Part shown: one piece after another, positions 38,710 to 50,154 of the stretch
Numbering within the stretch: position 1 is the stretch's first letter
Layout of the letters: each line of letters begins with the position of its first letter
Source of the DNA: Gelatoporia subvermispora B
Taxonomy: Eukaryota; Basidiomycota; Agaricomycetes; Polyporales; Gelatoporiaceae
Reading direction: 5' to 3'
Length of the DNA stretch: 64,000 nucleotides
NCBI GenBank assembly: GCA_000320605.2
Contig: KB445800.1
Coordinates: 1,135,446 to 1,199,445 of the forward strand
The notes under the pieces: model-generated
Seen by the model: only the letters and a program-made list of their open reading frames with translations
The model's database searches: none
What the model was told of the DNA's origin: nothing
Program-made: the position numbers and the translations under genes

Positions 38710-38828
38710 TTTGCTGGCACCTAGGTGAGCGATTTTCTGAACCCCAAGCGCGCCATCTCCCGCACTTTTGCCGAGAGACAAGTGGAGCTCAATTGGTAAT
38801 TCAATACTGGCACCTAGGTGCCAGCAAA
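38710..38828. mobile_element. Small TA-flanked inverted-repeat element (MITE-like)
   Basis: The 18-base ends TTTGCTGGCACCTAGGTG (38710-38727) and CACCTAGGTGCCAGCAAA (38811-38828) are perfect inverted repeats flanked by TA on both sides, the duplication left by Tc1/mariner-type elements. The 119-bp element has no coding capacity. Extending outwards, the pairing continues through TTA/TAA. A foldback regulatory hairpin is the alternative. Confidence 0.6.
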
Positions 38829-39016
38829 TAACCTCTATTCAGGTTTTAGGAGCTGTGAATTGGGACTAGACCCATTCAGACCCCGGTATAATATCGGAGA
38901 ATCATGCTGCCTGCTAGCTTCTCTCGTGCGCCGCTGCTTAAGCGGGGAACTCCAGAGGCCAATATCGTGGGTTATTTCTCGCTCCAGAATATAAATTAAT
39001 TTATCAGTACATTGCA

Positions 39017-39022
39017 TATAAG
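39017..39022 (+). promoter_or_regulatory. TATA-like box, MFS copy 2
   Basis: TATAAG 102 nt before the ATG at 39124; a second TATAAG lies about 15 nt downstream. Confidence 0.4.
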
Positions 39023-39123
39023 TCGGAGAGCAGTATAAGACTGAGCTCCAGCATCGTACAAGCTACTGAATTTTGCAGTCAACTTGTGCTTTGTTTGTTC
39101 ATCCATCCCACTCCACTGCCAGC

Positions 39124-41134
39124 ATGAGCGATCTGGAGGTCATTACACTCCGAACATTTCCATCTCTGCGACTTGATCCAGCTGCACTTCCACATGATCC
39201 ACCGAACATCATTTCTGAGGTAAATGTGTCCGATTTGACAGGGCGACCGGCCACTAAGATCGCGGTGGCGACCAACGACCCGCCGTTCAACGAAAGCCCT
39301 CGCGAAGCAAGAGTCAAAGCCAATGCGCAATTTGCCGCGTTATGCTGGTCGCTGTTCCTGCTTGGTTGGAATGACGGCTGTACTGGACCGCTGTTGCCTC
39401 GGATCCAAAGTGTATACCACGTAGGTTGCATACCTAGTACATGGCCGACCTCATTCAGCGAACACAATGGTGCCGTTAGGTCGGATTTGCTGTTGTCTCC
39501 TTGATTTTCGTCTCCGGCACACTAGTGCGTAGCGAAAATGTCCACCATGTGAAATTGCTGACGGGTGCAATTAGGGCTATGTGTGCGGGGCAGCGGCCAA
39601 CGTATTCTTAACCGACCGACTCGGCCTTGGGAAGGTTTGCCTTCAGTACTGTATTCACCACGTCTGGGCATCTTACCCTACGATAGGTCATGGTGCTAGG
39701 TCTGTGATATCAATTTCGGTCAGACAAATCTGAGGCGAACGTGTTTCATGGTTCGTAAACAAAGGTTCGGTTGCTTCGGCAATAGCCTTCGCGTTAGAAA
39801 CATCCGCTCCGCCCTTTCCTGTGTTTGTGATCGCTTTTGCCTTCCATGGGTTCGGCGGCGCATTGCAGGTGAGCAGTCCTCAGGTGTCTTCTCGAAGTAT
39901 TCTTGAATGCCGCGACTAGGACGCCGGGGCCAACGGCTACGTTGCAAGTCTATCCAGCAAAGACGCCGCAACGAAGATGGGTATCTTGCACGCCGTCTAC
40001 GGTATGTAGTCGACTGACAGCCCCCCAATCAATTCGCATGCTAACACGGTCTGGTTAGGCCTAGGTGCATTTGTGTCGCCCCTTATCGCCACACAATTCT
40101 CACAACTTCACCGGTGGTCGTTCCACTACTTGACAAGTCTCGGTATAGCGACCATCAACATAGCTGTCTTGATTGTGGTATTACGCTTCAAGACCCAGGA
40201 AGGTGCGTGTATCAAGATGTTCTCGGTGGACAACGCTCATGTGTTGGACAGAGTGCTTGCTTGAGATCGGGCAGGTTCCGTCAGAACCTTCTGCGGCTCA
40301 AACAAGTCAAGGAAACAAGTATAAGCAGATATTTCGCTTGAGCGCCGTGCACTACCTAGCACTTTTCCTCACAGTCTACGTCGGTATCGAGTTTACAATT
40401 GGAGGTATGTGTATATGTCCAGAACCCGCGCGTCGCGCTTATTGCTCACTGTGCACGAAAGGTTGGATTGTGACATATTTACAAGACGTCCGTCATGGTG
40501 GACCATCATCCGGCTATGTCTCGTTTGGTTTCTTTGGTGGTGGGGTTAACAAAGGCGCTGTCAAACATGATTAATCTTCATCCCCATCTCTTTTTGCAGG
40601 TCTTACTGTCGGTCGGATTGCATTGCTCTGGCTCAATAAAAAGGTCGGTGAGCGCCGCGTCATATTCTTGTACGCATTCCTTGCGATTGGGTGAGTATTA
40701 GCTCCTGTGATGAGCCCACAAATCCGCATGTATTCTGACCCGGATCGCTAGCTTGGAACTCGTCATATGGCTAGTCCCTTCATTGATTGGTGGGGCAGTC
40801 GCAGTATCTGTGATCGGTGTGCTCCTTGGTCCCGTATTCCCTATTGCCATGAATCACTCTGGAAGGATTCTGCCCCCGTGGCTGCTTACTGGCGCTATTG
40901 GCTGGATTGCTGGTTTCGGACAGGCAAGCTCAGCTGTTCTACCGTTCCTCACCGGTCTCCTCGCTTCGCGCGAGGGTATCAAAAGTCTCCAGCCTCTGTA
41001 AGTCAACACGAACTCGACTCATCGTTTATCCCCATATACTGAGATATCCATTAATACACAGACTTGTAGCCATGATGGGTGTTATGACAATACTGTGGGC
41101 GTTGGTACCTGGGGAACCACGTCGGTTGGACTGA
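39124..41134 (+). CDS. MFS transporter, BSC6-like, copy 2
   Basis: Twelve exons (39124-39420, 39480-39524, 39575-39634, 39687-39699, 39765-39868, 39920-40001, 40059-40202, 40252-40404, 40462-40539, 40600-40690, 40752-40997, 41062-41134) encode 461 residues. Shared with copy 1 are LFLLGWNDGCTGPLLPRIQ, VGFAVVSLIFVSG, NVFLTDRLGLGK, DAGANGYVASL, FSQLHRWSFHYLTSLG and GWIAGFGQASSAVLPF. The exon lengths of 60, 13, 104, 144, 78, 246 and 73 nt are identical. Copy 2 has lost the intron that splits copy 1 at NKM/IGERR. The divergent hydrophilic N-tail suggests altered regulation or localisation. Substrate unknown. It lies upstream of, and in the same direction as, a sugar-acid dehydratase-like gene. Confidence 0.93.
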
Positions 41135-42232
41135 ATCTTGAGATTCTTCTTGTATCACCTTGATCTGCCAGCCTCTTCATGTTGTATGTCACAGAGTCAA
41201 CCCCACTGGATCAGTCGTTGATGCATTCATCTGATGCATCATAACGCAGTATAATCGAAGCACCGAGTGATTTGATTGACCTTCATTTAAAATGAGCCAT
41301 ATATCATACTTTGAGCGTTGCGACCACCGAATTGTCATGACAACACGTCGACTAAAGGGAACAAATTATTGGAAGATTAGACGGATACATGAGAAGGGTC
41401 GTATATATGTCCCTGACACTCCCATCCGATGAAGTCTCTCCAACGTAATATCTCACACTGTTCTTAAGAATCTGAATGATTAGGATAAAGATGGCGGGAT
41501 ACCGTATGACATCGAGGAGAACTTTCGCATTCAAGCCAGTACATTCCAACGCAATCACATTGACATTCAGTCGTCTCGTTAATCACGTACTGCATTGGTA
41601 GCTGGGTAGCCTTTGTCGTCTTCATCGTTAAAATTAGCTCTGGACATCGAATCTTCATTTGCGCTTATGATATATGATGATATGATCCTCGAGGTAGTGG
41701 TGTAATATACACACAAACAGTGAGAAAATCGTGAAATAGACTATGCTCTTGTCATGCCACTGCGCCACACAGCACAGACTCATCAGCACTACGGAGACGG
41801 AGTACAGTCAAAGGGGGGGGGGGGATCAGCTAGAATGGGTACTTCAGCCCAAGAGTTCCCATCAAAGCGATTGCGCCCTGCCGGCACGTATCGAGAGTGA
41901 TCGTCAACGTTGGAAAGCCGCCTACAAAAGTGAGCAATTGTGGAGAGGCTACAGTGTACTGGGGCGAGAATATCCCTGTCAGTTTGTTAGGATCGAGGTC
42001 GGTAACAACTTGAATTCACCTTCAACAGATAATCTGTCACGCTCGAGTCGGCACTCCCGGGCCGGCTTGACCTCTATCAGTAACCAGAAGGGCGCGACCG
42101 TTGACCAGACATCGCACCTGATCATGACCGCAAGCCTAGGTCGGCATAGCCCTCCATTTCTGGAGCGCATCGGTGGAAATGCCATAGCACTTGTGCAAGT
42201 CTCTCTCAATTTCCGCGGGACTCCATCAAGAC
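41135..42232. other. Intergenic between MFS copy 2 and the dehydratase gene
   Basis: No coding signal. AT-rich in its first half. Contains an uninterrupted run of 12 G at 41813-41824. Confidence 0.55.
41813..41824 (+). repeat. Poly-G tract (12 nt)
   Basis: Twelve consecutive G bases, about 410 nt upstream of the dehydratase ATG. Such tracts are length-variable and error-prone in sequencing. Confidence 0.85.
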
Positions 42233-43859
42233 ATGTCTTTGGGAAGTAGCATCATCACCAAGATCGAGGTTCGTACCTCGGAGTGACAGTTGCGGTCCTC
42301 GATTGTATTGAACGACTAATGAAGAGTTGACTATGGCTCGCTAGTACTTTAGGATTCCTCCGCGATGGCTGTTTCTCAGGGTGGAGACGAAGGACGGTCT
42401 CGTTGGCTGGGGAGAAGGGACACTCGAAGGACACACGGAGGCGGTCGAAGGAGCCTACCAAGATCTCGCTGAGAGATTTATTGGATGGGATGCCGATGGG
42501 ATCCAAGACATCTGGCAGCATGCGTATCGTGCACGATTCTACAGAGGAGGTCCTGTTCTTATGGTGGGTAGTTGCCTTCATTATACGTCATGTCCGAGCT
42601 GTGAACGCGCGAATGGTCTAGTCTGCACTGTCTGGCCTCGATATAGCGCTTTGGGACATCAAGGGCAAGAAGTTAGGTGTCCCCGTCTGGCAACTTCTCG
42701 GAGGAAAGGTTCGGGACAGATTGAAGGTCTACGGCTGGATCGGTGGCGACAAACCTCGTGATGTCGTAGAGGGTGCCATGAAACGGGTGCAGCAGGGTTT
42801 CACTGCCGTCAAGATGAATGGAACTGGTGCGTTGCAAGCTTTGGCGTGTGTGCGGATATGTACAAAGCTAGAAGCTGATCATTGCGCGAAGATGCCATTG
42901 GCTGGATAGACTCGCCTGCACTCCTGGAGGAGACCGTAAATCGCGTCCGCGATGTACGTTCGATAGGCCTGGATGTCGGCATAGACTTCCACGGCAGGGT
43001 TCATAAAGGCATGGCAAAGCAGTTGGCCAAGCGTCTGGAACCGCTCCAGCCTCTGTTCATTGAAGGCACGTGGTGATGACCTATACCCCCTTCCTTCGAG
43101 TATTGAGACATCATCAGAACCGCTGTTGGCGACCTTTCCCGCGGAGATCGCTGACCTCTCTCAGACTGTTTCGACGCCTATCGCACTTGGTGAGAGGCTA
43201 TTCAGTCGGTTCGACTTTCGGCCGTACTTGGAGGCAAGAGCGATCGATATCGCGCAGCCGGACGTATGTGCATTTAGAGCGGTTGGGATGTGCGCTCATG
43301 ATGTCGCAGGTCGCACATTGTGGCGGCATCAGCGAACTGCACCGCATAGCATCGTTGACGGAGATGTATGATGTCGCGTTGGCCCCACATTGCCCACTAG
43401 GGCCAATCGCACTTGCCGCTTGCATGCAGGTGGATACTGCAGCACCCAATTGTAAGTTGATCCCGTCGATTTCTCAAGAAGAACTCTCATGGATCAATTA
43501 TTACAGTCTTCATCCAAGAGATGAGCCTGCAGGTATGTCCACGAGGCTTCGATGTCGGTCGTATCGCGTTCTAATACCGTACGGTCTCTCCAGATGCATT
43601 ACAATGAAGGAGCTGACCTCTTGACCTACCTCGTTGATCCTTCAAATTTTGATATCAAGGATGGATACGTCGACATCCTCAATGGTATGTTTACAGCAAG
43701 ATACACAATGACTTGCATGATGACGCTCGTGCAGGACCTGGTCTGGGTATAAATGTGAACGAACAGCTGGTGCGTGAGGTCGCCGCGCGCCATGCAGAAG
43801 AGAAGGCCTGGAGAAACACAGTATGGACTGGCCCTGACGGGTCGCTACGGGAATGGTGA
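42233..43859 (+). CDS. Enolase-superfamily hexonate (galactonate-type) dehydratase
   Basis: Predicted to remove water from a sugar acid to give a 2-keto-3-deoxy acid, by resemblance to DgoD. Nine exons (42233-42268, 42345-42563, 42622-42826, 42892-43065, 43118-43263, 43310-43451, 43507-43532, 43594-43684, 43735-43859) encode 387 residues. Motifs are [21 protein letters not shown], split by an intron, [36 protein letters not shown], the metal ligands in DFHG, FIEEP and [10 protein letters not shown], and [15 protein letters not shown]. The intron 43066-43117 has a GC donor (GCACGT); only this choice gives the conserved FIEEPLL. It is closer to bacterial-type DgoD than to the longer fungal L-galactonate dehydratase Lgd1. 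Exact substrate cannot be read from sequence. Confidence 0.88.
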
Positions 43860-43945
43860 TAGTTATACAGTATAAGGCCCGATACGGAGCCAAGAACACA
43901 AGCAGTTGACACAGTCCAAATGTCTATCAGGACTATATGCGATAG

Positions 43946-44962
43946 TTATGCCTTTGCAGCGTTGGGTACGTCTGGACCACCGATAGTCTTTTTCCCGTGC
44001 CTGCCGTAATAAGGAACCGTGTTGGGGAGAAGATACCAATCCTTAGAGCGAAGTGCTTCTGGACTGTCAGCGCCACGCAGGCGGCAATGCGCCTCCCAGG
44101 CTAGCACTGCCCAGGCTCTTGCATTCTGAACATCTGCCCATGCTAACAGTAGCTGAGGACACCATGTGGAATAACGCGATCGGCACCCACCAATGCAATT
44201 TTGGAACGCGTCACAATAAAATCCATCCGCGTAACGATCCTTGATACCTTCTAGTTCCATCATCCTCACTGCTACTTTACACTGCAAGCAGCCACTGTTT
44301 ATTGCTGCTATGCGGGGAGTTAGAGGACGAGGACCGACCTTCTTGATGACAACTATTGGTGTTTCGAGAGTGGTTGGGAGCTCGGCGTAGATCCGCGCGA
44401 TGGTCGCGCGTCGCGCATCACTCGCTCGTAGCTCCTCCCCAGTCAGCGAGCACACAGAACAAGTGCACTCGAAGTCCCATGCTTCCTTGAACTTCGCCCC
44501 GCGGATCGCCTTTGTCGGGTGGGTGAGAACGTCCAGGTATGATACGCACAACTCCTCTCCCGGCGCAACGTCTCGGACAGCATAGAATCGGATTTGTTGT
44601 GTCCGGTCGTTCCAATAGTTGTTTATGTTCGGACGGCAGTTATGGTTGATTCTGACAGCTGTGGGGAAGTACCCGATCATTGATGCATATTCGCCAAGCT
44701 CGGGTACGTGGTTGCCACAGGGGAGGAAGTTCGTCATAAGGATCCCACACAGGTGAGTAAGCCCGCCTTTGGCGGCGTTCTTCAGCGACAGGAAGTCTTT
44801 TGCTTGCGCCACTGTAAGGTTTTCACGTATTGCTTCGATCACCATCTGCTCTGAGATGAGCTCTGTGGATGTCGTGAACAATGGTGACTCCGCGAAGACT
44901 AGTTCTCCTGCGGCGATGGACCGTGTGGCAACGAGGCCTTTCCCTTTTCCTGGGATATCCAT
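43946..44962 (-). CDS. SMYD-like SET-domain protein, copy 1
   Basis: Putative protein lysine methyltransferase. From the ATG at 44962, exons 44962-44339, 44281-44191 and 44142-43946 encode 303 residues. The SET core begins MDIPGKGKGLVATRSIAAGE and contains the cofactor and active-site motif RINHNCRPN, then RDVAPGEELCVSYLDVL and the cysteine-rich post-SET FECTCSVC. There is no MYND zinc finger. Both introns lie in an uninterrupted reading frame, but skipping them restores the conserved joins VIKKCKVAV and QNCIAWADVQNARAWA. The frame continues upstream of 44962 to a splice-acceptor-like CTAG at 45023, so a short upstream exon may exist. Paralog of the gene at 51851. Confidence 0.82.
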   Translation of the reverse strand: MDIPGKGKGLVATRSIAAGELVFAESPLFTTSTELISEQMVIEAIRENLTVAQAKDFLSLKNAAKGGLTHLCGILMTNFLPCGNHVPELGEYASMIGYFPTAVRINHNCRPNINNYWNDRTQQIRFYAVRDVAPGEELCVSYLDVLTHPTKAIRGAKFKEAWDFECTCSVCSLTGEELRASDARRATIARIYAELPTTLETPIVVIKKVGPRPLTPRIAAINSGCLQCKVAVRMMELEGIKDRYADGFYCDAFQNCIGGCRSRYSTWCPQLLLAWADVQNARAWAVLAWEAHCRLRGADSPEALRSKDWYLLPNTVPYYGRHGKKTIGGPDVPNAAKA

Positions 44963-45606
44963 GATGGAGAATTTATCTGGAGAGGTCCTTTCTGTCAGGA
45001 AATGTCCGCAATACGTGTTCACCTAGCAGACCTTGAGACATTTTGCAAGTGCTCTGGAAGGTTTACACTCTGGGTGGAGGGTACTAGACAAGTTGGATTC
45101 GTTTGGTTCGTGCTGGGGGAACAACTCTACAGATTATCTGCCCAGATTTCTGCTTTTGTAACAAAGCTTATACAGGTTTTGGTGCAAGTTGCTTTCTATT
45201 GTTCGTGCCAGCTGCTTAAAGCTGCTGCCACACGAGGTGTTGTGAACACATCTCGATCATTGGCAAGCCGCAAGTGAACAGATATACGCATTATCTTATC
45301 AGTATCACGAGCGGGATCTAATCTCGAAGGTGATCTCGACCTCGGTCTGCATTGGGTCTGCAGCGCTTGCCTGGACATCGTCTTTGCTCGCAACTTGACC
45401 GCACGAAAGTCGGTTCTCACCCGACCCTTCGTCAACAGCACTTATTCGCGTTGGTTACTCAAAGGATAGTCTAGAACACCTCAGCGGAACGCCCGTTTAT
45501 CTCAGCATGAGAGCTTGAGTCTAAACGACTGCACATTTCCCATGCATCGGTAGTGCACACGTACACACCCGGCATCTCAGTCTTGAACCAGAACACTGCG
45601 GTCACA
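44963..45606. other. Divergent promoter, SET copy 1 and HEM14
   Basis: 644 bp with no separate gene; may hold a small first exon of the SET gene close to 45040. Confidence 0.5.
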
Positions 45607-47587
45607 ATGCCTCCATCGCACATTGGAATCCTTGGAGGTGGTCTCTCTGGACTTTCTGCGGCATTCCACCTGGCTCGTCGATTCCCTTCGCCAGCGACCC
45701 GCATTACACTCATCGAGGCTGCGCCACGGTTGGGAGGTTGGGTGCGCAGTGAACGCGTAGCGCTGCAGGTACGTCATGCTCGTTCCCTCTGGATGGGTCG
45801 CACTGATTGTTACAGACAGAAGATGGCCGAAAGGGAAGTGTGCTGCTCGAGGCCGGCCCCCGAACGTTGCGTCCTAATAGCCCTGCGGTGCTCGAGCTAG
45901 TGAGTACAGTTGGAGGTTCAATAGTCATTGTATTCTCCTCTCCATCAGTTATTCGGAAATTCTTGTCGAAATCATGACAACTCGCCGAGCATACCCGCTT
46001 TGCCAACTCTATATTCCACGCGATCCCACTCGTTATGCTGTTGCTTCGTTTTATCACACCCCTGATTTGCATGAGTCTCGCCAATGGCGTTCGTGTTGTT
46101 ACCATCGATCCTCACACTTCTTCCCATATAGATCAACCTCCTCAACCTGGAGAAATCACTCATTACTGTGCCTCGTACGGCACCCGCCGCTCAAAATCGG
46201 TTCCTTCACATTCCTGGAACGCGAGGTCTAGCGCGCATTCCGACTGCCATACCGTCCATGATCACTTCGCCCTTGGGTAAAATGATGATGGCGGCAGTGC
46301 TGCGGGATCTATTTAAATCGTCAAATGGACCTTCCAGCGGTATGTGACGTCATCAGCATAGCTCCAATAGGTCGTACTCAGCAAGTTCGTTCCAGATGAA
46401 CCAGATACTGACGAGTCCGTGGACGCGTTTCTCACACGGCGCTTCGGGCCAAAATTTGCACAGACGTTCGGCTCCGCGCTAGTACACGGAATATACGCAG
46501 CGGATTCGCGTATGCTGAGCGTTCGAGCCGCCTTCCCAATGCTGTACGACTTGACGAGAAGAGGTAAAGGTAGCGTCGTACGGGGTGCCATCAAGAGCGC
46601 CTTTTCAAAAAGTGACAAAACGAATCCAATGAAGGGATACGATGTTGGTGACATCAAGCAGAAGATGGAAGCGGTCAGCGTTTTCTCTTTCAAAGATGGT
46701 CTAGAGACAATCGTGAAAGAGATGGAACTGGAGTTGGACAGGCTAGGTGTCCAAATGGTGAAAGGAGATCCTGTATCCTCATTTGCAATGAACGGTACGG
46801 AGTCTGAGCCCAGTTTCGAGGTAAGTCTTTCAAGTTATCAGGTTACGTCACGCAAGCCCCAATGATCTCTCAGGTGACTACGGCATCCGGGTCTTTGTAT
46901 CAATTCTCGCACTTCGTGTCGGCCCTTCCTCTCCCTCGTCTGCACACGCTCCTGGAGACATCTGGACCATCTCGTTCTGAGGCCTCCGCAATGCAGACAC
47001 TAGACTCGCTAACTACTGTGCCTGCTTCCTCTGTCACGGTTGTAAATCTCGTGTTCCCTGCATATACACGCGAAGGGCGGCCTCTCCGTCTTCACCCACC
47101 TGGCTTTGGATACCTTGTGCCCCGCCCAAATTCAGGCTATATTAGCGAGGCAACAAGACCTGAGAATCCGCTCGGGGTGCTTGGAACTGTCTTCGATTCA
47201 TGTGCTCTTTCGGATCAAGATGAAATCGAATCTCCATCAGGCGGAGGTCCACCCTTCATCAAGATGACGGTTATGATTGGTGGTCCGTACTATGCATCAC
47301 TCCCATACCCGTGGAATGACAATCTGCAATTGCTGTTGCCATTCCTTCCGCGCACACTATCTACGCATATGTCTGTCGAGCTACCGGTTCCAATTTGCCA
47401 CCGCGTCCATCATCACTCCGCATGCATACCTCCTCCTGGTGCTGGACATCTGTCGCGAGTGCGGGAGCTTCGGGATCATGCAAAGAAGCTTTGGCGAGGA
47501 AGAGGAGAGATTATTGGGGCAGGTGTTGGTGGAGTCAGTGTCGGTGACTGCATCGAGGGCGGTAGGCGTGCCGGGTTGGAGTGGTAA
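45607..47587 (+). CDS. HEM14: Protoporphyrinogen oxidase (heme biosynthesis)
   Basis: FAD enzyme of the mitochondrial inner membrane that oxidises protoporphyrinogen IX to protoporphyrin IX, the penultimate heme step. Exons 45607-45768, 45816-45899, 46132-46339, 46396-46820 and 46874-47587 encode 530 residues. The N-terminal dinucleotide-binding motif is IGILGGGLSGLSAAFHLA, followed by LIEAAPRLGGWVRSE, VLLEAGPRTLRP, RFLHIPGTRGLARIP, and the family's DAFLTRRFGPKFA with FGSALVHGIYAAD. The C-terminal FAD motif is IGAGVGGVSVGDCIE. The start codon at 45607 sits just before the Rossmann motif, as usual for this enzyme. Intron 2 is 232 nt, long for this window. Confidence 0.95.
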
Positions 47588-47715
47588 GGTACCACTGAGG
47601 AGGGTATGTGTGTGAAGCTGGGTATCTTTATTGTGCCAGGATGTAAGTCGCAATCTAGTGGTCAAGCGGGGCCAATAAATAGTGATAAAGTAGGTCGCTG
47701 TCGTTATCAGCGTTG

Positions 47716-50154
47716 TTAACTCGCTCGACGTCTGAGTCTTATCTTCCCTATAGGGCGTTGTGCATCGTCTTCTCCAACAGGTGTCTCTACCATGGGTGCA
47801 TTCACTTCAGATGGTTGGGATGCAACAATCTCGGTTGGAGCGTCGACGTATGGGATGGCAGGAACGTTCTCTGTGCGACTGCGTTTGAGAGGAGGAACTT
47901 TGACATCCTGGGACTGCTGTGGTTCTGCCCGTCCAACGACGTCGTCTTCGGCCTTGCGCTTCCTCGAGGACCCTGCCTGTGGCACAATCGGCGCCGTGTA
48001 ATGCACCTTCTGACCGCCAAGCCACCGATTGTCTGCACGATCAACGTCCCAAAGCAAGGCCTTGCCCAAGAACGAGCTCGTCTTCTCGCGGAAATGCTTC
48101 AACCTCGCTATCTCGCTGTTACATTCTTTGCAGGCACGCGGGGAGTCGAGAGGGACGACGTGTCTGAGGGCGATATCCAGGAACCACTCGTTCACGTGGT
48201 CTGTGGTGAACATGCCCCGCTCAAGGTATACCGCACCGCATTCGGTCTCGGCCTTGCCGGAGCCAGGGGTACCCTGTCCAGAGCCATACACAGGCTCATC
48301 GTTGAACAAGTGTTGCGCCACTGCTCGACTGTTCCTGAACGTCGGGTTGAGCTCCAGCCAGTGGATGCCGCAGTACAGCGCAACATAGAAGAGGGCCTCC
48401 AGATCATCTTGGATGGTTGGCTCTATGAACTCTGCCAACAGGCGTGCTGCCATGAACACTCTGGTACCCTGCCGCCAAATATTAGCTGCGCAATGTGGAA
48501 AGAGAAGATCGATGTACCGTTCTACTCTTGCTTGACGCCCGTCCATTCTCATCCGCCGGTGCTGCCGACTCCCAATCTATGAGGCAGCCGTGCCGCTTCT
48601 CTCCTTCAGCATCTCGGACGAGGATGATGTTGTTAAGGCTAATGTCGCGGTGAATTTTGCCTGCCTTCTCGAACGTGTCGGAGATAGCTGGTGCAATCTG
48701 ATGTCAGCTCTGATTGATTGACGGCACAACGATGTGTTTGCAATTACCAATCAGAGTATCCTGGATTGCTGGCAACAGTTCACGCGAGCCCATGAAGTCC
48801 TTCAGTGCCATCCCGACCGTCTTCGATACCATTCTATGGTGCATCTGTGCAGATGCACGAAGCCCGCGCCTGCACGCCCAGTCTGCCGTCCTGAATGCTT
48901 GCGATTTCGTGACTTGGTAGGCAGAAGGGCGAGGGATGGAGTGGAACCCGTCGGCATCCTTACTACGGACCGTCTCGGGGAGATCTCCATAGTGTAGCAC
49001 TTCTGGGATGTTGCGCACGCCGGCCTTGTGCAGTTCTGCCAGGACACCGCCTTCGATCGCCATCCCTTTTGTGTACCTCCATGTGTCCTTCAGGAATCCA
49101 ACAGTACCGTTGATGTCGACCGCCCAGTACCCAGTTGTTCCTCGGCCCCACAGACCGACAGGTGCCACAAGAGATCTCGAGACGATCCAGCGGGTAACTC
49201 GACACATCCCGGGATTTGCTTCGTCTTCATCGACGACCATGAGCGCGACAAGTCCGCCCGGGCTATAGTGCATTGGCATGATGCGCTCTACTTCGGGCGA
49301 GCCTTCGTAAACGCCAAGCTGAATCCTTGCGTGTCTCGCAATCGCGGTCCTGAATAATTGCTCCTCCGCATCGGTGGCCGACCGGACTGTGCAGTCGAAC
49401 CCGCGTTCTGCGTTCGATGCATGTGCAAAACGCCACAAGAACTCGCACAATATTCCGGAGTCCTTCTGCAAATGGAATGCCTCCGTCGCTATAACGCCAG
49501 CACGATCCCAGCGCAAGATTCGAGTGGACAGGCCAAAAACAAAGATCGAGAATAGGCCGACACGGTGCTGGTCCACGAATGTTTGGTCGACGCAAGAGAT
49601 GTTACGTGCAAGAGAGCGATACAGGGCTTCTTGCTTCGTCTCATCTTCGACGTCTCGGATGAAAGCTGCACGGCCCCGGAGTGTCCCAGCAGGAGGATCA
49701 CAGAAGAAATCGTCATCCTCGCTTTGTTCAATGTCTATGAAGAATTCCACTTGGCTGAAGTCGGTCTTGTATCGTCCATCCACAGGCTTCATCCCGTCCA
49801 CATGGTTCGCTGCATAGCAAACCAGGCCAGGTTTCGTGTCTTCCAGGCCAGTTGGAAGCTCTCCCGCGACGAGCCTGAACCCAGGGCATCGAGATCTGTA
49901 TTTCCCATTCAATGCCGATACCTGGCCATTGCTCAGTCTTTCGTGCTCTCTAGATACGACAAGACCATTACCAATGTCTGTGCCATATACTCTGTGGTTT
50001 TCGGCTTGAGTGCCTTGAGCACATTCCGAGGCGACGGCATGCCCCGCGGCCGCGCCTTGCCCAAGAATGTGTCGAGAAACGCGTGCGGGGGCATCGGCCC
50101 CACGCAGCGGGCCTTCGCGTCTGTAATTAAGTCGTGCAACCGATCGCAGAGCAT
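47716..50154 (-). CDS. FunK1 fungal-type protein kinase
   Basis: Exons 50154-49972, 49921-48748, 48687-48518 and 48468-47716 encode 759 residues. The FunK1 family is a basidiomycete-expanded group of eukaryotic-like kinases of unknown substrate. Seen here are GFLKDTWRYTKGMAIEGGVL (ATP-lobe), the catalytic loop KIHRDISLNNIIL, the metal-binding segment CLIDWESA in place of DFG, and the family-typical TIQDDLEALFYVALY. The C-terminal 100 residues are basic, with bipartite-like nuclear signals (SRKRKAEDD, PPLKRSRTE), so nuclear location is inferred. Three canonical introns of about 50-60 nt. It converges on HEM14. Confidence 0.93.

Larger units (their letters stand above)
38251..39123. other. Intergenic between SEC24 and MFS copy 2
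   Basis: No gene seen. Holds the inverted-repeat element at 38710-38828 and a TATA box at 39017-39022. Confidence 0.6.
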
